A program made the position numbers and the translations under genes. 64,000 bases of DNA from Rotaria sordida (lineage: Eukaryota > Rotifera > Eurotatoria > Philodinida > Philodinidae): NCBI GenBank assembly GCA_905250125.1, contig CAJNOL010000770.1, forward strand, positions 40,834 through 104,833. The letters run 5' to 3'. Each line of letters starts with the position of its first letter. Position 1 is the stretch's first letter. Shown here in pieces: positions 11,484 through 26,200 of the stretch. The notes beneath the pieces are model-generated. The model did no database searches. It was not told the origin of the DNA and worked only from the letters and a program-made list of their open reading frames with translations.

Positions 11484-13690
11484 ATGGCTGCGTTCGGTAT
11501 CTCATTTCCTAAACTTACTTTATGTCGAACACCAACATCGAAAGCTGATACTAGTACTATTTCAACAACACCGACAGCAACAACAACACCGACAACAACA
11601 ACAACAACACCAACACCAACGACTGGTGCTCGAACTCTTTCTCTTTCAATTAAAAATATACCAAGTCAATCACTTCATTATGATATTTCAACAACAACAA
11701 TAAAAAAGAAAGCAACATCATTTGCTACAATTCTTGCTATTGATGGTGAGACTAAACAGTTGCCGAAAACTTTATCTGTTTTCAATGAACTTCAACTTGA
11801 TGATGATGATAAAAGTAATAAACATTCTTTGTTTTTTTTTCTATACAAACAAAAAAAGGAAATATCCTTGTACATGTCTAGAATCTGGAAACATTGATGA
11901 AAACAGAAGACGAGAAGAAAATTCAAGTAATATTATTGTTCCCTCATCATTATCTTCTTTGGATACTATTGATTATCGTTCTGATATTCGATTTCTTGCT
12001 AATACTGATTCAAAAAAATTCTTACATGATTCTAAAAATAAAGAAAAACATTTAATACAAGAACAACGATCAAATCATACATTTACATCACCAACATCAA
12101 GTTTAAGTAATGAATCATCATCAAATGATTTACATTTAACATTATCAACAATATCAGTCGATTTACCTCAACTTAAATATGCTATTGAAAAATTTCTTGC
12201 CGATGATGATGATGATCCAGTTTATCAAATAGCTGAAGAATTTTCATCTGTTTATTCTCTTTATCATCAAGGTAGAAGTATTCAAATTTTTCTTTTTTTT
12301 TTTTTGTGTGTAGTATCATTTATTTTTCTTAATATTATAGATTACAATGGAAATGCTCATAAATCAAATGAAACAACATTGAATATACAACATCATCAAC
12401 ACGATAAAATTGATAGTATAGAATTTAATCTAATGTATAAGACAAATACCAATGATGAAATATTATCTCATCCTCCATCGATATCAAATAATATGAAATG
12501 GTATGTAAGTGAATTACGAATCAATCGACCATTAATTTATTGTACACAATGGACCAATGGACAACAACGAGGAAACAATCGAAAATTAAGTCATTCAGCA
12601 CATGATCTTAAACAATTTTATAATACTATAAATTGTTCAGAAAATGACAAATATACAACAGCAATAAGTAATACAGATGATATTACTTATTCGACTTTAT
12701 CATTAGACTATTTAAATAATCAACAACAACAACAACGTCGCCATCAATCTGATGATAATATTCTTCTTAATAATCGTTTATCATATACAGACGATGACGA
12801 TGATCTTAATAATTTACATAGTGATGAAGATGATCAACATTTATCACGTATGTTTTATTTATTATAATTAAGATTTATTATTTAAAATTTTTCTAGCATT
12901 AATTATTCAAAGAACATTAAATCGATCACTTGGTAAAGATGATACATTAATTAGAAATGAATCCGTTAAAAAGAAATTATTTGATATATTAAATGATGAT
13001 GAACTTGAAAATGCATGTCTTGAAGATATGAGTCAAGAATTTGAAAAACTGTCTCTCACTCATCATCATCATCATCGTGATCTTTCAATAATTAATTCAT
13101 TTTCATCATCATCTGATGATGTTGTCTATTCGTCATCTCCAAATGAATTTCATTTACCATATTCTCTACCAGTTCTACTACTTTCATCTTCTTATAATGA
13201 AAATCTTTCAACAAATATAAATAATACTACAGAATGTTATTTCAGTCGATCACGTTTAACTACTACAAGTCTCGATAAAATTCCACTCAATCACAATGCA
13301 TATGATCATAAATTTTCATCATATCATTCACGTCCATCATATGAAAAAACTGTACCATCATGGTCTACATCACCATTACCGCAATGGCGTACAGATGATC
13401 AACTGTCGATGGTATCAGTATTAAAAAAACATTCATCTAAAAATGATGATTATCTAAATGGTATCGATACTATTGATCCTAATCGATTATTAAGAACAAA
13501 AGTTACTGAGTATGGCGTTAAAAAGAATAAATATAGAGAAAAGTATAATCATCATCATCATCATCATCGGAAAGAACAAAAGCATGTAAGCTATTCATTA
13601 TTGAATACATCGACACCATTAGTCGATGATTCTACGACAATTCTACCTATTATTCAAGATAAATCATCAAATATTCTTATGTTTATTTAG
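11484..13690 (+). CDS. Unknown Ser/Asn/His-rich protein
   Basis: Four exons join in phase to about 673 aa: 11484-11814, 11882-12271, 12341-12847, 12897-13690. The product is not recognised. Visible features are an N-terminal Thr/Pro tract, a moderately complex block in exon 2 (LPQLKYAIEKFLADDDDD then VYQIAEEFSSVYSLYHQ), another at the exon 3/4 junction (LIIQRTLNRSLGKDD; VKKKLFDILNDDELENAC), and long disordered Ser/Asn/Asp stretches with HHHHHH tracts. No signal peptide or membrane segment was seen. The two helical blocks are the best handles for a remote-homology search. The start is the first ATG after the acceptor at 11452. A scaffold or adaptor role would be a guess. Confidence 0.7.
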
Positions 13691-15477
13691 AAAAGAAAGT
13701 TTTTTTTCTTCTTCGTTTTTGATTTTTTTTTTGCTTGTAATTTATCATCAGTATTTCCGCGTCATATAAAAACGTGCAATCACAAATGCTTTGTTTTTTT
13801 TGTAAATCGATTAGGAACAGTATATGAAATTTTTTTTTTTTTGTTGTATTCATGAACGCAACCAATAAGTGATGAGAATTTCCGTTTGTTTTTCTTGTAT
13901 TGTTACTGCACCATGCTTAGAAATTTTCTTGCAAATCATCTGTATTACTTATAGTTTAGTCTAGTTGATGAGTTATTAATTAAGAAGTAATTTATTTCCA
14001 TACAAATAGACAGACGACATTTGAATGCAGTATAGTTAGACTTCGCTAATTTACCATTGTATTCTTCATAATAAATTGATACTTCATTATTTATATATGA
14101 ATACAAGGCCAAGAAATATCAGACAAGAATGCGCTAATTTGTACCAGATGATAAATATGTTCTACATATATATTCACACTCACTGAGTATGACTATGAAG
14201 GACATCGTGATAGTATATGTCTCGACGGATGATTCTTCAGCTGTTCTGTTTTTATCTCGGTCTTTGATGTATAACACTTGCAGTATTTCAAATTTGGAAT
14301 ATTATTTTTTGAATTAATTGCTCATTTTTAGTTGATTGTAAGACAAACAGATTTATTGTATTTAAGCTTTTACCCGCAAAAAAAAAGTTAATTTTTTGTC
14401 AAAAATATGAAACTTGAGATATAAGTGTATGAGAAGATAGTCGGAGGTCTGATCTTTCATAAATGACATGATTTTTTTATTTGGTACATCTTTTTTTTCT
14501 CACAAAAAATTTCCATCATTTTCTACTTGAAAAATATGATTTTTTTTTCAGATAAAGTGGAAAATCTTTTGCACTTTTTCCTCAGTTTATGGTTTTTTGA
14601 TTGTACATCCCAAAATTTTCGAATGAGCTTCATTGTAGCCAATGGTTTGTTTGTTTGTTTGTTTGAAAGAGTATGTCAAGATACAGGACATGACAGAGTC
14701 TCTTTCCTTTAAACTAAACTTTGTTATTATTATATAAAAGAGTAGCTTTATAACAAAAGCGCCATTTTTTGAGATATTGAACTTTTCATCCATTTTCTCT
14801 TCTTAGCAAATAAGAATTTAAAAATGAGAAAGTGGCTCTGACATGCTCTTTCAAACAAAAAATTACGTATATAGAATGTGAAGATCCGTAGAGAATTGTG
14901 AGTTGTCAAATCAGCTATGCTAAGCCTTGTTTATTGAATGTCTTCCAAAAACGTCACTGCATAGGGCTGAAAATCTTACAATAGCCTCTCAACCCCAGAC
15001 CCAATATATCCTGAAAATTTCAGGCGATTTGAATATACCTAGCTCAAGATCGATTTTTGAGAGCGACTCTTAAAAAATTATGATGATTTTGTAAAAGATG
15101 AGCATAACCAATAGTCAATAATGAAATGATTCAATCAATATTTCTTTGTCCAATTAATCTTACAAGATAATCTTTAACAATATAATCATTTTGTATATAT
15201 ATGGTGGATGATAAATATTTGAACTAAAACAAATTATTAAAGTAAATATAAAAATAAAATTGGTTGGCGCGTTCAACGAAAAAAAACGAATAAAGAAAGT
15301 AGAAATTAAAAAAAATATATATTGATGGATTTATTTTTTTTCTTCCATCTTCTAAAAAAAGAAAATTTCACAATGAAAAAAAAGAATCATTCTTCATATC
15401 ATTATTAATATTCAATGAAACTAATTGGCGAGATTTTGTAATTCTTTCACAATAAATACTAAATCATCATTTATCAT
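13691..15477. other. Intergenic region; nothing coding recognised
   Basis: Likely 3' UTR at the start, then AT-rich sequence. A (TTTG)n run lies at about 14644-14664. The phrase GTTTGAAAGAG(T/C)ATGTCA at about 14660 reappears inverted near 14840-14856, which may mark a decayed small foldback. No ORF of note. Confidence 0.35.
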
Positions 15478-16512
15478 ATGGATTATAATCAAGAAAACAG
15501 TGATGGTAATAATTCGATATTAATATTTAATCAACCGAAAAATTCCTTACGTTTTACATCATCAACTACATCAACATTAAATTCAACATCGAAAACAAAT
15601 TCTCTTATAATATCAAAACAATCCAATATTAACATTGATTATTCAATGACTCGAACTAAATCATTACGCAAACGCTATTATCAACAAAAACAAAAACAAA
15701 TAGAACATTGTAGTTCATCTTATTCAACAGCAACAACTAGAAGTATATCACCTTCTACTATAACAATAATGAAAAAAAATGAACATGAACAAAACTCATT
15801 AAAAAAATTTTCTAAAATACAAAAACAAGAAGCTCGACCATTAGGTATTTGTTTACGTAAATGTATTCAATGTCGACAACTCAAACATATTCTATTAGCT
15901 GAATGTACTGTATGTTATCGAATGACAGATGTTGACTTAAAAGATTGTAAATGTCAAATACTTACAAACAAGAATATTATCGATCATTTTATTTGTTCTA
16001 TATGTAATAGTAAATTAACAGTCGATGAATATATTATTTGTGCTAATCGAACATGTCAAACAACATTATCTGCATTGATAAATAAAGAAAGTCTTAATGA
16101 AATTGAAGAAAAATCTGTTCTTTCTACTATTCTTACAAATATATATTATCCGAAATCAACACATAGAACAGTTGCTATACAAGTTAATACATTAATCAAT
16201 TTACCATTACTTCAAAGATTTTTACCAACTATTATAGATGATGAAAATGAAGAATCATCATCATTATCATGGTCAAAACATGATTTAGATTGGACAATAA
16301 TTACATCATCGAATTCTTCAGATATATCTTCTATGAGTAATGATAGTAATATGAATATATCATTGAATAATATTACAAGGACTATGACAACTGCATTTAA
16401 TTCAAATCAACCAACAAAATTAACTTTACGATCTGAAAATAAATTACGACAACATCAGTTACAAGTTCGTCATTTATGTATAGACAGTAGTGGACAAAAA
16501 ACTCCATTGTAA
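15478..16512 (+). CDS. Unknown protein with cysteine (possible zinc) clusters
   Basis: Open frame of 344 aa with no intron needed. The N-terminal 120 residues are Ser/Thr/Lys/Gln-rich and disordered. Residues about 124-200 hold spaced cysteine pairs: CLRKCIQC, ECTVC, CKC, CSIC and CANRTC. This looks like one or two zinc-ribbon or treble-clef modules, although no named family is matched. The C-terminal third is again low complexity. The ORF stops only about 10 bp before the left arm of an inverted-repeat element. It may be an independent gene or the first exon of the kinesin-like gene that follows: sequence is open from the acceptor at 17214 through 17266, but no good in-phase donor was found near this stop. 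Confidence 0.6.
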   Translation: MDYNQENSDGNNSILIFNQPKNSLRFTSSTTSTLNSTSKTNSLIISKQSNINIDYSMTRTKSLRKRYYQQKQKQIEHCSSSYSTATTRSISPSTITIMKKNEHEQNSLKKFSKIQKQEARPLGICLRKCIQCRQLKHILLAECTVCYRMTDVDLKDCKCQILTNKNIIDHFICSICNSKLTVDEYIICANRTCQTTLSALINKESLNEIEEKSVLSTILTNIYYPKSTHRTVAIQVNTLINLPLLQRFLPTIIDDENEESSSLSWSKHDLDWTIITSSNSSDISSMSNDSNMNISLNNITRTMTTAFNSNQPTKLTLRSENKLRQHQLQVRHLCIDSSGQKTPL

Positions 16513-16521
16513 AGGATCTCA

Positions 16522-17084
16522 GTAATTAAGACAAAGAGAATTATGATGATTGACACCTGGTTTTTTTTGCATTACACTTTTTAACCTGAAAAGGATTGTT
16601 TACTCAATTTTGTACTAGCTTCTTATCAAATACATGGTTAATTCTTGATGTTCTTGAGTGAAACTGAAGTTCAATCTTATGTTCATTCTTTACTCAAAAA
16701 GATAAGTTCATTTGCTTGAATATTAGCATCTGCAGATATTTTTGAATCTTTCACCTCATCAATATGAAGGTCATAGCTCATCACATAGTTTGCTTATGAA
16801 ACTTGTAGTCGATAATATCCATCTGTAGATGTAGTTTTTCTAAGAGTTTGAACTTTATTCATTGTCATCTCAAAAGGACACCACATGGTTTATTTTCCCA
16901 CATTAACAACTATAGTACTAGAGAGAGTTGATGAACGTCAATGACATTAGTTGTGTGGATAGCTGGGATACAATGCTACATAATGAGCTGTTAACTGACC
17001 TAGAAAGCTCATCGTTTCTGCAGCTATGAAGTTCAAAGGGTGTATAGGTGCCATTCATCATAATTCTCTTTGTACTTAAGCAAT
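16522..17084. mobile_element. MITE-like element with ~35-bp terminal inverted repeats
   Basis: The left end (16522-16557, GTAATTAAGACAAAGAGAAT...) is the reverse complement of the right end (17047-17084, ...ATTCTCTTTGTACTTAAG) with about three mismatches. The core is AAAGAGAATTATGATGA. The 560-bp interior has no ORF and does not obviously fold as a whole, so this is a short non-autonomous element between the cysteine-cluster ORF and the kinesin-like gene. Confidence 0.7.
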
Positions 17085-17265
17085 CATAGCAGAATTGTGT
17101 CTTTCAGTATCTATAATGGCTGACACTCTCTAAGGCAAAGACTTTTGTTCACTACTGTAATTTTCAGCAGACTATAAGAAAATAATAAATTTTCGTGTTT
17201 GTTCTTTATTATAGCTAACGAATACTAATGATAAAACAGTAAATCATAATCTAGAATTTATCAAA

Positions 17266-20200
17266 ATGCCAAAATCACCTCGATGTTTAGCAATAATGAA
17301 TGTTCATAATCGTCGTGATCGACTATCGACATTACTTAAACTAAAAAAAAATGAAATATGTCAAACACAATTATCCTGTCTAATAGATATTGATGAAATG
17401 ATTCGATGTGATGAATTAATCAGTCCAATTGTCATACGAACAAATAATCCAACTCAAATTGAACGTCAAATTCAAGTAGATACAATTAAAGAACGTTTTA
17501 GTGGTCTATTTAAAACTCGTATTGAAAAAGATTCAATAATAAATTTAATAAATGATGAAAAAATTTTACAAGCACTTATCGATAGAGATGGTAAATAAAT
17601 GACAATAAAATATAATTTAAATCAGATGAATTTATATATTTTTATAGGACAACGATGGTCTGAATTAATTGATCAATTAATAAGTGAACAATCGAATTTT
17701 TCATTAAGTGAAATTGCACAACAATTACTTAATACTGTATGCAAATTTAGTATAATCCCGTTTCATCGACACAATTCTTTTTTCTGAACAATTTCAGAAT
17801 TTTACTCAAGAAATCTTATTTTCGAGAGAAACATGTAAACTAAACAATAATAGCACTATCCGACATTTTTTAAAACGAGTACTATCATCAGTAGAAAGGT
17901 CAGAAAAACGCTTTGGATGAGAAGGTGTGGATGTAGGTATTGGATTTCTCTAATTCCACATTCGCATACACATCCGAATTGAAGGATTGGCAATACAGGC
18001 TTAATGCAAATATTGCCACCCTCAATCGAAACTTATACGTAGTGATGAATGAATTAATGAAAGATTATGTGTTCAACATAGCTATGATGATACACCGTAA
18101 CAATAATGTAAATAAATCTCTACTAAATAAAAATTTTTATTTTTCGGAATCAACGAATTCTTGACTTAGTGGAACGATGTGAAGAATAACTATTGAATTA
18201 TGTTTTCATTTCTATTATTACAATAAATTTTCTCTAATATGTATGAGGTTATATTCGTTTTTTCTTCATAAAATACTATTGAATAAAAAGTGTCGATAAA
18301 ACAGGATCAAACCTATAAATTTCAATTTTAAAATTCTTGAATTAGTTTATTTATTTTTTAATCGATTTTTCTAGATTGAACGTTTGTATACTACTGAAAG
18401 ATTAAATAATTTAACAACTGGTCAATTACAACGTAAAATTCGTTATGCAATGTCTCAATTAAAACATATTGATGAACATTCATATTTACAAAATAATTTT
18501 AAAACAATAAAAAATAATCGTACAAATATAAATTCAAGAAAACAAACTGAATGCAATGGTACAATGGATATGGCAGTAACAGTAAGACAAATTGATAAAC
18601 ATCATAATCATCAATCAATAGTATCATCTAATCATATTTGGAAACCATATGTTGATCGTTTATTCGATCAAGGTCATTCAGCTGATGAAATTAAACGATT
18701 ATTACATAAAGCAGCAGAAACAACAATCCAATGTGATGATTATCGTTTACAAGATGTTTTTAATTATATAGATACAAAATCAAAACAACAAAGAGCAAAA
18801 ACGGCACCATCAAAAATTGGATTCACTACAGCTTCAACAAAAACGAAACCTGTAACATCTGAACAATTCCAATCAACTAATTTATTTCAATCAATGAAAC
18901 CAAACGAAACAATGGATAGTAATAATAGAATTATGAGATGTTCTTCACCTTCAATATCAGTAAATATATTTTTCTTTATTATTTATGTAAAATATTATTT
19001 AATTATAAATTTTTCAAATCGTATAGGTAAGAAAGGTTATGTCAAATGACTTCTCATCTGCTTTTAATAACAAAGATCAAAGATCAACAATCGAAGGAAT
19101 AAAAAATAAATCTATTTCGCCTAGTGTTTCGTTGAACAGGAGTTTAATTAAATCACCTAGTATTGAATCAGATATTATTCAAATAGAATCAACGGAGAAT
19201 AAATTCATTACTGATTTGAATAAGAATGAAAAAGAACAAAATTTACCATTATATTCGTCGACTGATCAAGAACATATAAATATAATGGTAAATTCAAGTC
19301 CAACTACTATGAATAAACATCGATCTATAACCAATATAGGTTAGTTTTTTATGCAGTAAGAGATTACTTTATCATATTGAAAGCTTTATTTTTATTTTCA
19401 TGTTGAAATAAACTTTTTTTGAGTATTTCCATAAAATTTTTTAATTGATTTCTTTTGTTGAATAGAAAAAATAATACAAAGAGAAAAATATAATGATAAG
19501 AACTCTGATAGTGATGATATTATCATTATTACTGAACAAAAACCATATCAAAGCCAAGAAATAATCGACCCTACAACTTCACAAACTAATGCAACATCTA
19601 GTTTTCATAATCTAAAAAGTAAAAAAAAAAAAAAAAAATTCTACATCAATAAATAATAAGAAAAAACATTCCATTCAGCAGATTCTTCAACTACAAGAAT
19701 TAAACCATCAAATAATCTAATTGATATGCCTTTGACAAAACTTGAAGAGCAATCCATTCATGCATTGCAACGTGTTCAAAATACTCTTAATACTATTGAC
19801 AATACTCATCTTCATTCACATTCCTTAAACATTCCAGTTGAACTAAATAAAATGATTGATATTATCTTCGAATTAAATTTACGCAAACCAGATAATATTG
19901 AAATTTTGATGACTAAATGTATCAAACTCTTAAATAATGAAAAATCAACTATTGTTGTATCACAACTAGAAGAAGTTTATTTTCAGAATTTGAATGAAGA
20001 AATATCTAATACATTTAATCTCTTACAAGAATATAAAGAACTAACTACGCCATTTATAATAAACAATGAAGATTCTTCGTATAATCGACATATTTCAAAC
20101 ATGATTATGATTTCATCGGATGGTCAAAGTAATTTGATTTTATCTAGTAAAATAATTTAAATAATTTAATCAAATTATCATAGCTTCATTAAAATCGATT

Positions 20201-23200
20201 AATGAAAATATTGAACAAATTATTGAATCTAATACAAATCTTGATTTAAAACATCAAGTAAACATATTAGAATATTCAAAAATTGCTAGTCCTATACGAT
20301 GTCGTCCTATACCATATACCGTTTCGAATGAGATGAGATCAACAGAATCTTTAAGACAAGAATTTATTTGTTCGACAGAACACATTTCATTAACAACCAA
20401 AGAATTAAATGAACAACTAATCACGAATAAAAATGATCTGAATTATAGATCGGACATACCTTTAAAAATAGAAAGTGAATTATATGATGATCAATCTCAA
20501 AAACAATGGCTTGATTCTCTACTTTCAAAAATATCTGATAATATCAGTAGAACATCGAGTAAGTGTTAAACGAAAGTTTCTTGCAAATCATCAAAATACA
20601 AACTCAAATAAACAAATTTTTATAGATATCTCTTCGACTTCTCCATCTTTATTAATTATTAATCAAACAAAGATTGATGATAAAGACGAACAAGAATCTA
20701 CCATTATGAAATCAGTAGATGGACAGATATCATCATTGAATGAACATTTGAAATCATCTATATCTATTCATCAACATACAACAAATATGATTGAAACAAC
20801 TGATGACATACAGAATATACAATATGTAACGGATATAATCATATTTAAAAAAGAATATGCTACGTCAATCATTATTCCTAATCAAATCTTTTCTATGATC
20901 GAAGAACAATTTCAAATAGTTGAAACAAAATTATTACAAAATAAAGTAGTAATATCTTCGAAACAAATTTTGAATTCAAATGATCAATTACTCTCATTAT
21001 CGGACGAGAAAAATAGTGAGCATATCAACAAAGAACTTTCAAAATTAAATCATGATTTCGATGATACATTTCAAAAGTCTCCTTCTATTATTACCGTACA
21101 TGCAAATTATGTCGATGAAGAAAAACAATCTATTACATCAATTCTTAATGATGAAACATTATCTGTAACCGGTCAATCTTCACCTCCTTCAAATATTGAT
21201 TTATTAGAGCAATTAGATCAACTTCAAATACATGAAGATATTGTATCTTCAAAACAATTAGTGCCAGCAAATGTATCGAAAAGTAAAGAAAAATTTGAAT
21301 CATCACAAAAATTATTCGATAATGGACAAGAAGACATAAGAGTAAATTGTTTTGACTTTATTCATGAATTTAAATCATTTGATATGATTCTTATTTTTCT
21401 AGTTATCAAAAACTGACATGAATTATGTTCCAGAAATAAACACAGAATTATTGCCATCGAATGATCAAAAAAAAGAAGAAAAAACAAAATCTATCGTATC
21501 ATTTCCTTCAGATAATAATGAAGATGAAGTAAGTTATTTATTCTACTTTTACGACTTCAATTTCAATGAATAATATAATACAAAACAAAACATCTTAATT
21601 TTCTTTTACTAATTGTAGAGTTTAATAAGTAAATCTCATACAGACACTAAAAAACCATCGAAATCTTCACATGTTAATGCACAAGTACTTGATGAACATA
21701 CATCTATAATTGCTTCAACAGTAGTTAATCACCAGAATGAAATTAGTCAATTTCAGTTACCGATTTCAACACAATACTTCAGTATTTCTAATGGCATACA
21801 CTCTAATTCTTTTTTGACTTACTTGAACAATCAAAATAGTACTGTTTCATATAAAGAATCCATATCTAATGATACTCCTACATCAAATGAAGAGAAACAT
21901 TCACCAATTGATTCACATAATCAAAATATTGTAACAGAAACGTCAATTCAAAATAGTAAAGATAAAAAATTATCAAATGAAAAAATAGATAATGCAATTA
22001 TTAATAAATTTCACAAGTCTACTATCCTATCAATGGATCATTATATTACACGACAATCAATAAAATCAGTACTTTCTCCATCAAAAACTACAGTAAATAT
22101 CTGTTGAACTATTAAACTTTATTCATGATATTTGGTTATTTAGAAAATGGAACATATCAAATACAAAACGATTGCTACATCATTACAACCAACCTCAATT
22201 CCTACAACGTAAATGAAACTATCTTTTATTTCAAGAAATGACTTTTTCATATATTTATTTTAGTATTAATAATATATCCAAAGAAGATGACACGATGGTT
22301 AATCGTACTAGCATTCCATATTTTGTTACTGAAGAGACATCTAGTAAAAGCGTTGATTAAAACTCGAAGTCACTTGTATTTTATTAAATTTTTTACGAAT
22401 AGAATTGATGACATCATTTACAAAAACAGCAACAAAAGATGATATTAATAACGATGAAAAATCTATAAGTTCTATGTCTAGTGGACATGATCTTCTGATT
22501 GATGATGATGATACAACGAAAAAAGATCTAAGAACTAAGTTAAATTATAATAATGATCTGTTACAAAATAAATCCAGTAAGAGCAAATCTTCTTCTGCAG
22601 GAAAATGACTTCAGATTTTGTTCCTGTTTTTCATCCGGTAGATTCACCATTACTCTCTAATGCATCTATACAAGAATCAAGCTTGTTTGACGATACTATT
22701 CGTACATCATCATCATCACCACCATTAAGTAGTAAAGAAAATTTAATTAACAAAAAAGTAGATGATCAACAAACAAAGACACAGTTAACAATTAATAGAA
22801 CTATTTCTCTACCTAAAATCGTCAGTGAAGAAGGTCAAAGTAAGTAAAAAGTAGAAAACTAGATATTGATGACACATAATTTATATTTGATTAATTAAAT
22901 ATGATCTTCTCACAGGACCACTTATCTCGACACCTCATTCTTTCCTATTATCTACTATTATCGATGATAACATTCACAATGAAATGAAACAACCGTTTGA
23001 GAATAAAGTTCAATCTATACATAAGAATACAAAGTCTTCGAATACGTCATTGTCAACCACAATAGATGGGGAAAATCAATCGGATAAGATGCCGACTCAA
23101 CGTACTATCAAAGAAAAATCTTCTGCAAATGAAAGTATTCGTAATATACCTCTTGAAAACATTACTAAATCAGAGGTAAATAGTAACTTACTCATATATC

Positions 23201-26200
23201 ATATAGATTTCAGTGACTTTTTTATTCTTTTTCAAAGCATCCGACTAGTAGATATGATAAATCGAAAGAGCATACAAATATACATTCATCATTTCAAATT
23301 GAACAAAAGTCTATTTTATCGAATTTACTTTAAAAAAAAATATTAATATAATTTTACTTTTTTAGTTCTCAAAATGAAGATCACCCATTGGAAAAGATAA
23401 AATCGTTAAAACAGGAAAGCTTAGTTAAACAATGTAAGAAAAGAGAATATATTACAATTGATATAAAATTCTATATTTAGCATCGTTACTTTCTAATAAA
23501 CAACTAGTAATGGATATGGATAGTGAAACGAAGAATCCACTTGATCAAGTATTCAAAATAAGAAATCTATCGACAGAAAAAGAATATTATCTTTTCTAGA
23601 TTCGTCCTTCATCTCATAGTAAACTTGTCGATAATAATCAAGATCGATTAGACGATCAAAAATTTACTAATACTGAAAAATATCCTTCGTCAATGATCGT
23701 TACTTCAGATACTAAGCGAATTGATCGATCTTCTCCGATAAAAACAAAGCAACGACCAATAAGTTCAACAATTACTTCTGCATTACCATCATCTTTTGCT
23801 AATGTTAATATGCGACAGCAAGATATAAAACCTTGGATATCGTCATCAGAAAATAAAAATGACAAATCGATATTAGACGATGCATTAGTTTTGACATCGA
23901 AAGAAATTCCGTGGCCAAAACCAGTCTCCTCATCCAATCTTGTTCATCAAAATAAGTAAACACTTTTTTTTCTAATTCTTAATAAATTTTTTAGACTATG
24001 ACAATTATTGATTGGTTTCTCTTTTCTCTAGTCGAACGTTTGACTATCGTCATGAAATTGAAAATGAAAAATTATCTTCACAATCGGAAAAAAGAGTAAC
24101 AGATGATAATCCTTATCACTCAAATTCGAAACAGCAATCATCTATGACTAATACATTAATTCGTGATAGTATTCATTCATCATCAATGCCAAAACTTTTA
24201 CTAAAACGATCTTCAATCAAACAAAATTCTACTATTTTACAACCGACAAAACCAAATGCAACATCATCTATTACAGATATTATTACATCTTCAAGTAATA
24301 TAGTTGCTACTGATCATTTAAGAAGTACACATTCCATAACAAGTGATGATCACGAAGAAGTTATATCACTGAAAAAAACAAATAAAAAAAATAATTCTAA
24401 AGATGAATTTATATCAAAAGTTAATTCTACTTCTAAACATAACATGTTAAGAAAAAAAACACCACAATCATCACAAAATCAATCATTGACATCTTTCAAT
24501 CAAAAACAACCAAATATCAAAACATCAAGGAAAAAATTTACAAATTATAGTTTATTAACAAATTCAGAATTAGCATATGATACTGAACAAGGATCTGATG
24601 TATGGATGAACAGTCATGAAGATATTAGTCAAATTTTAAGTATTAATGAACAAGATGAAAGAAAACCAAAAATTCATAAACGACAACAAAAAAAACAAAA
24701 TAAAAATCGAATAATCGATGGTTCGAAATTTATGCCTTTTAATTTAAAAGCACGTGCTGATCATCAAGCTTATACTATAGATTCATCAAGATGTAAACTT
24801 TTACTTTTTTTTCTTTTCGTTTGTCTCGATTAGGAATCAGTTTGGTTCGACTCGATTACAAATAAAAAAAATACTAACTAATCCCATCTCTGTTAGGAAT
24901 GGGTGATTTCGATACGATTCCACTTCTTAAAAAAAAAAAAATTCGATTTTGTCCACATCTAGTCTCGATATTAAAGTTTATGCATATATATATGTGTTTT
25001 TTTTTTCTTCTCCATAGTACCAAGTATTGAGCAATCATGTGGTGAACATTATCTTAAAAAATTATCAAATTATCTTTCTCATCGTCCAATTATTCGTCTT
25101 CCAGTGACACAAATAGAAAAATTTGAATGTGGAACTATTGGACCTCATCTTCATCCTTCGTCAATTGCTCGTCAATTCTTTTTTTTACCATCAATTCATA
25201 ATCGTCATCATTTATCATCTCAAATTTATCAAACAAATGAATCACTTACAGATCAATTTTATTCTTTTATGTCATCAGAAAATATTGATGATAAACAAGC
25301 ATTTGAATCAATACTCAATTGGCAACCACAGCAACAACATTCAATATCAAAGACTGAACAGAGTAAATTTCAACATGTATATTTGTTAGATACATCAACA
25401 GGCAATACAGTTCGTGGTAGACAATATCCTATCTTAACTGATGAAATCGATATGATTGATGATCCAAATACATGCACTATTGTTAATAAATGGGCTTTTG
25501 CTGATTTAGTTAATACTGAACGAAAAAAATTTATTCAAGAATCAACAGATAGTATTACGAAATCTAAAAAACGATCAAAGCTAAATAATAATAATAATAA
25601 TAATATTAAAATATGTTTACGAAAACGACCATTAACACAATTCGAACAAAATGTATTCAAAGAAGTTGATATTATAAGTATTGTTGATTCACAAACAATA
25701 TTGCTTCATATACCATCAATAACTGTTGATAATCAAGTATTCATTAAAAATCGAAAATTTAAATGTGATCAAACATTTGATGAACATTGTCAAATAAGTA
25801 CTATTTATCATTCAACTCTTGCTCCATTACTTGACCTCGCAATTGATGGTAGCAAGTAAGAATATAAAATATTTCTTTTTTTTTTTGCTTTTTAAATTGT
25901 TTTTATGTGTTTATAATGATTTACACGATTTACTACCCGTTAATTATTTGAAAGGAGAGAGAGAGTGTGTGTGATTGTAGGTAGTGTGGACACAAGTCTG
26001 CGCCTTTTCTACATCCTCACCTTAATTGTCGCAATAATTACTCATTTGCTCATTTCTCTTCTTCTAAATAATCAACAGAAAATAAATCTTGTACACGATT
26101 TACTCCCGATTCCGTCTCATTTGATATCCTTCTCAATTCAGACCCTTTTCGATTCGTTCGTAATTCATCAAATTAAAAGATGACAAGCCTTCATTTATCT

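Noticed and set aside
17940-18164. 74-aa ORF within the second intron of the kinesin-like gene
   Set aside because: Not in phase with flanking exons and no recognisable domain; at most an old insertion remnant.
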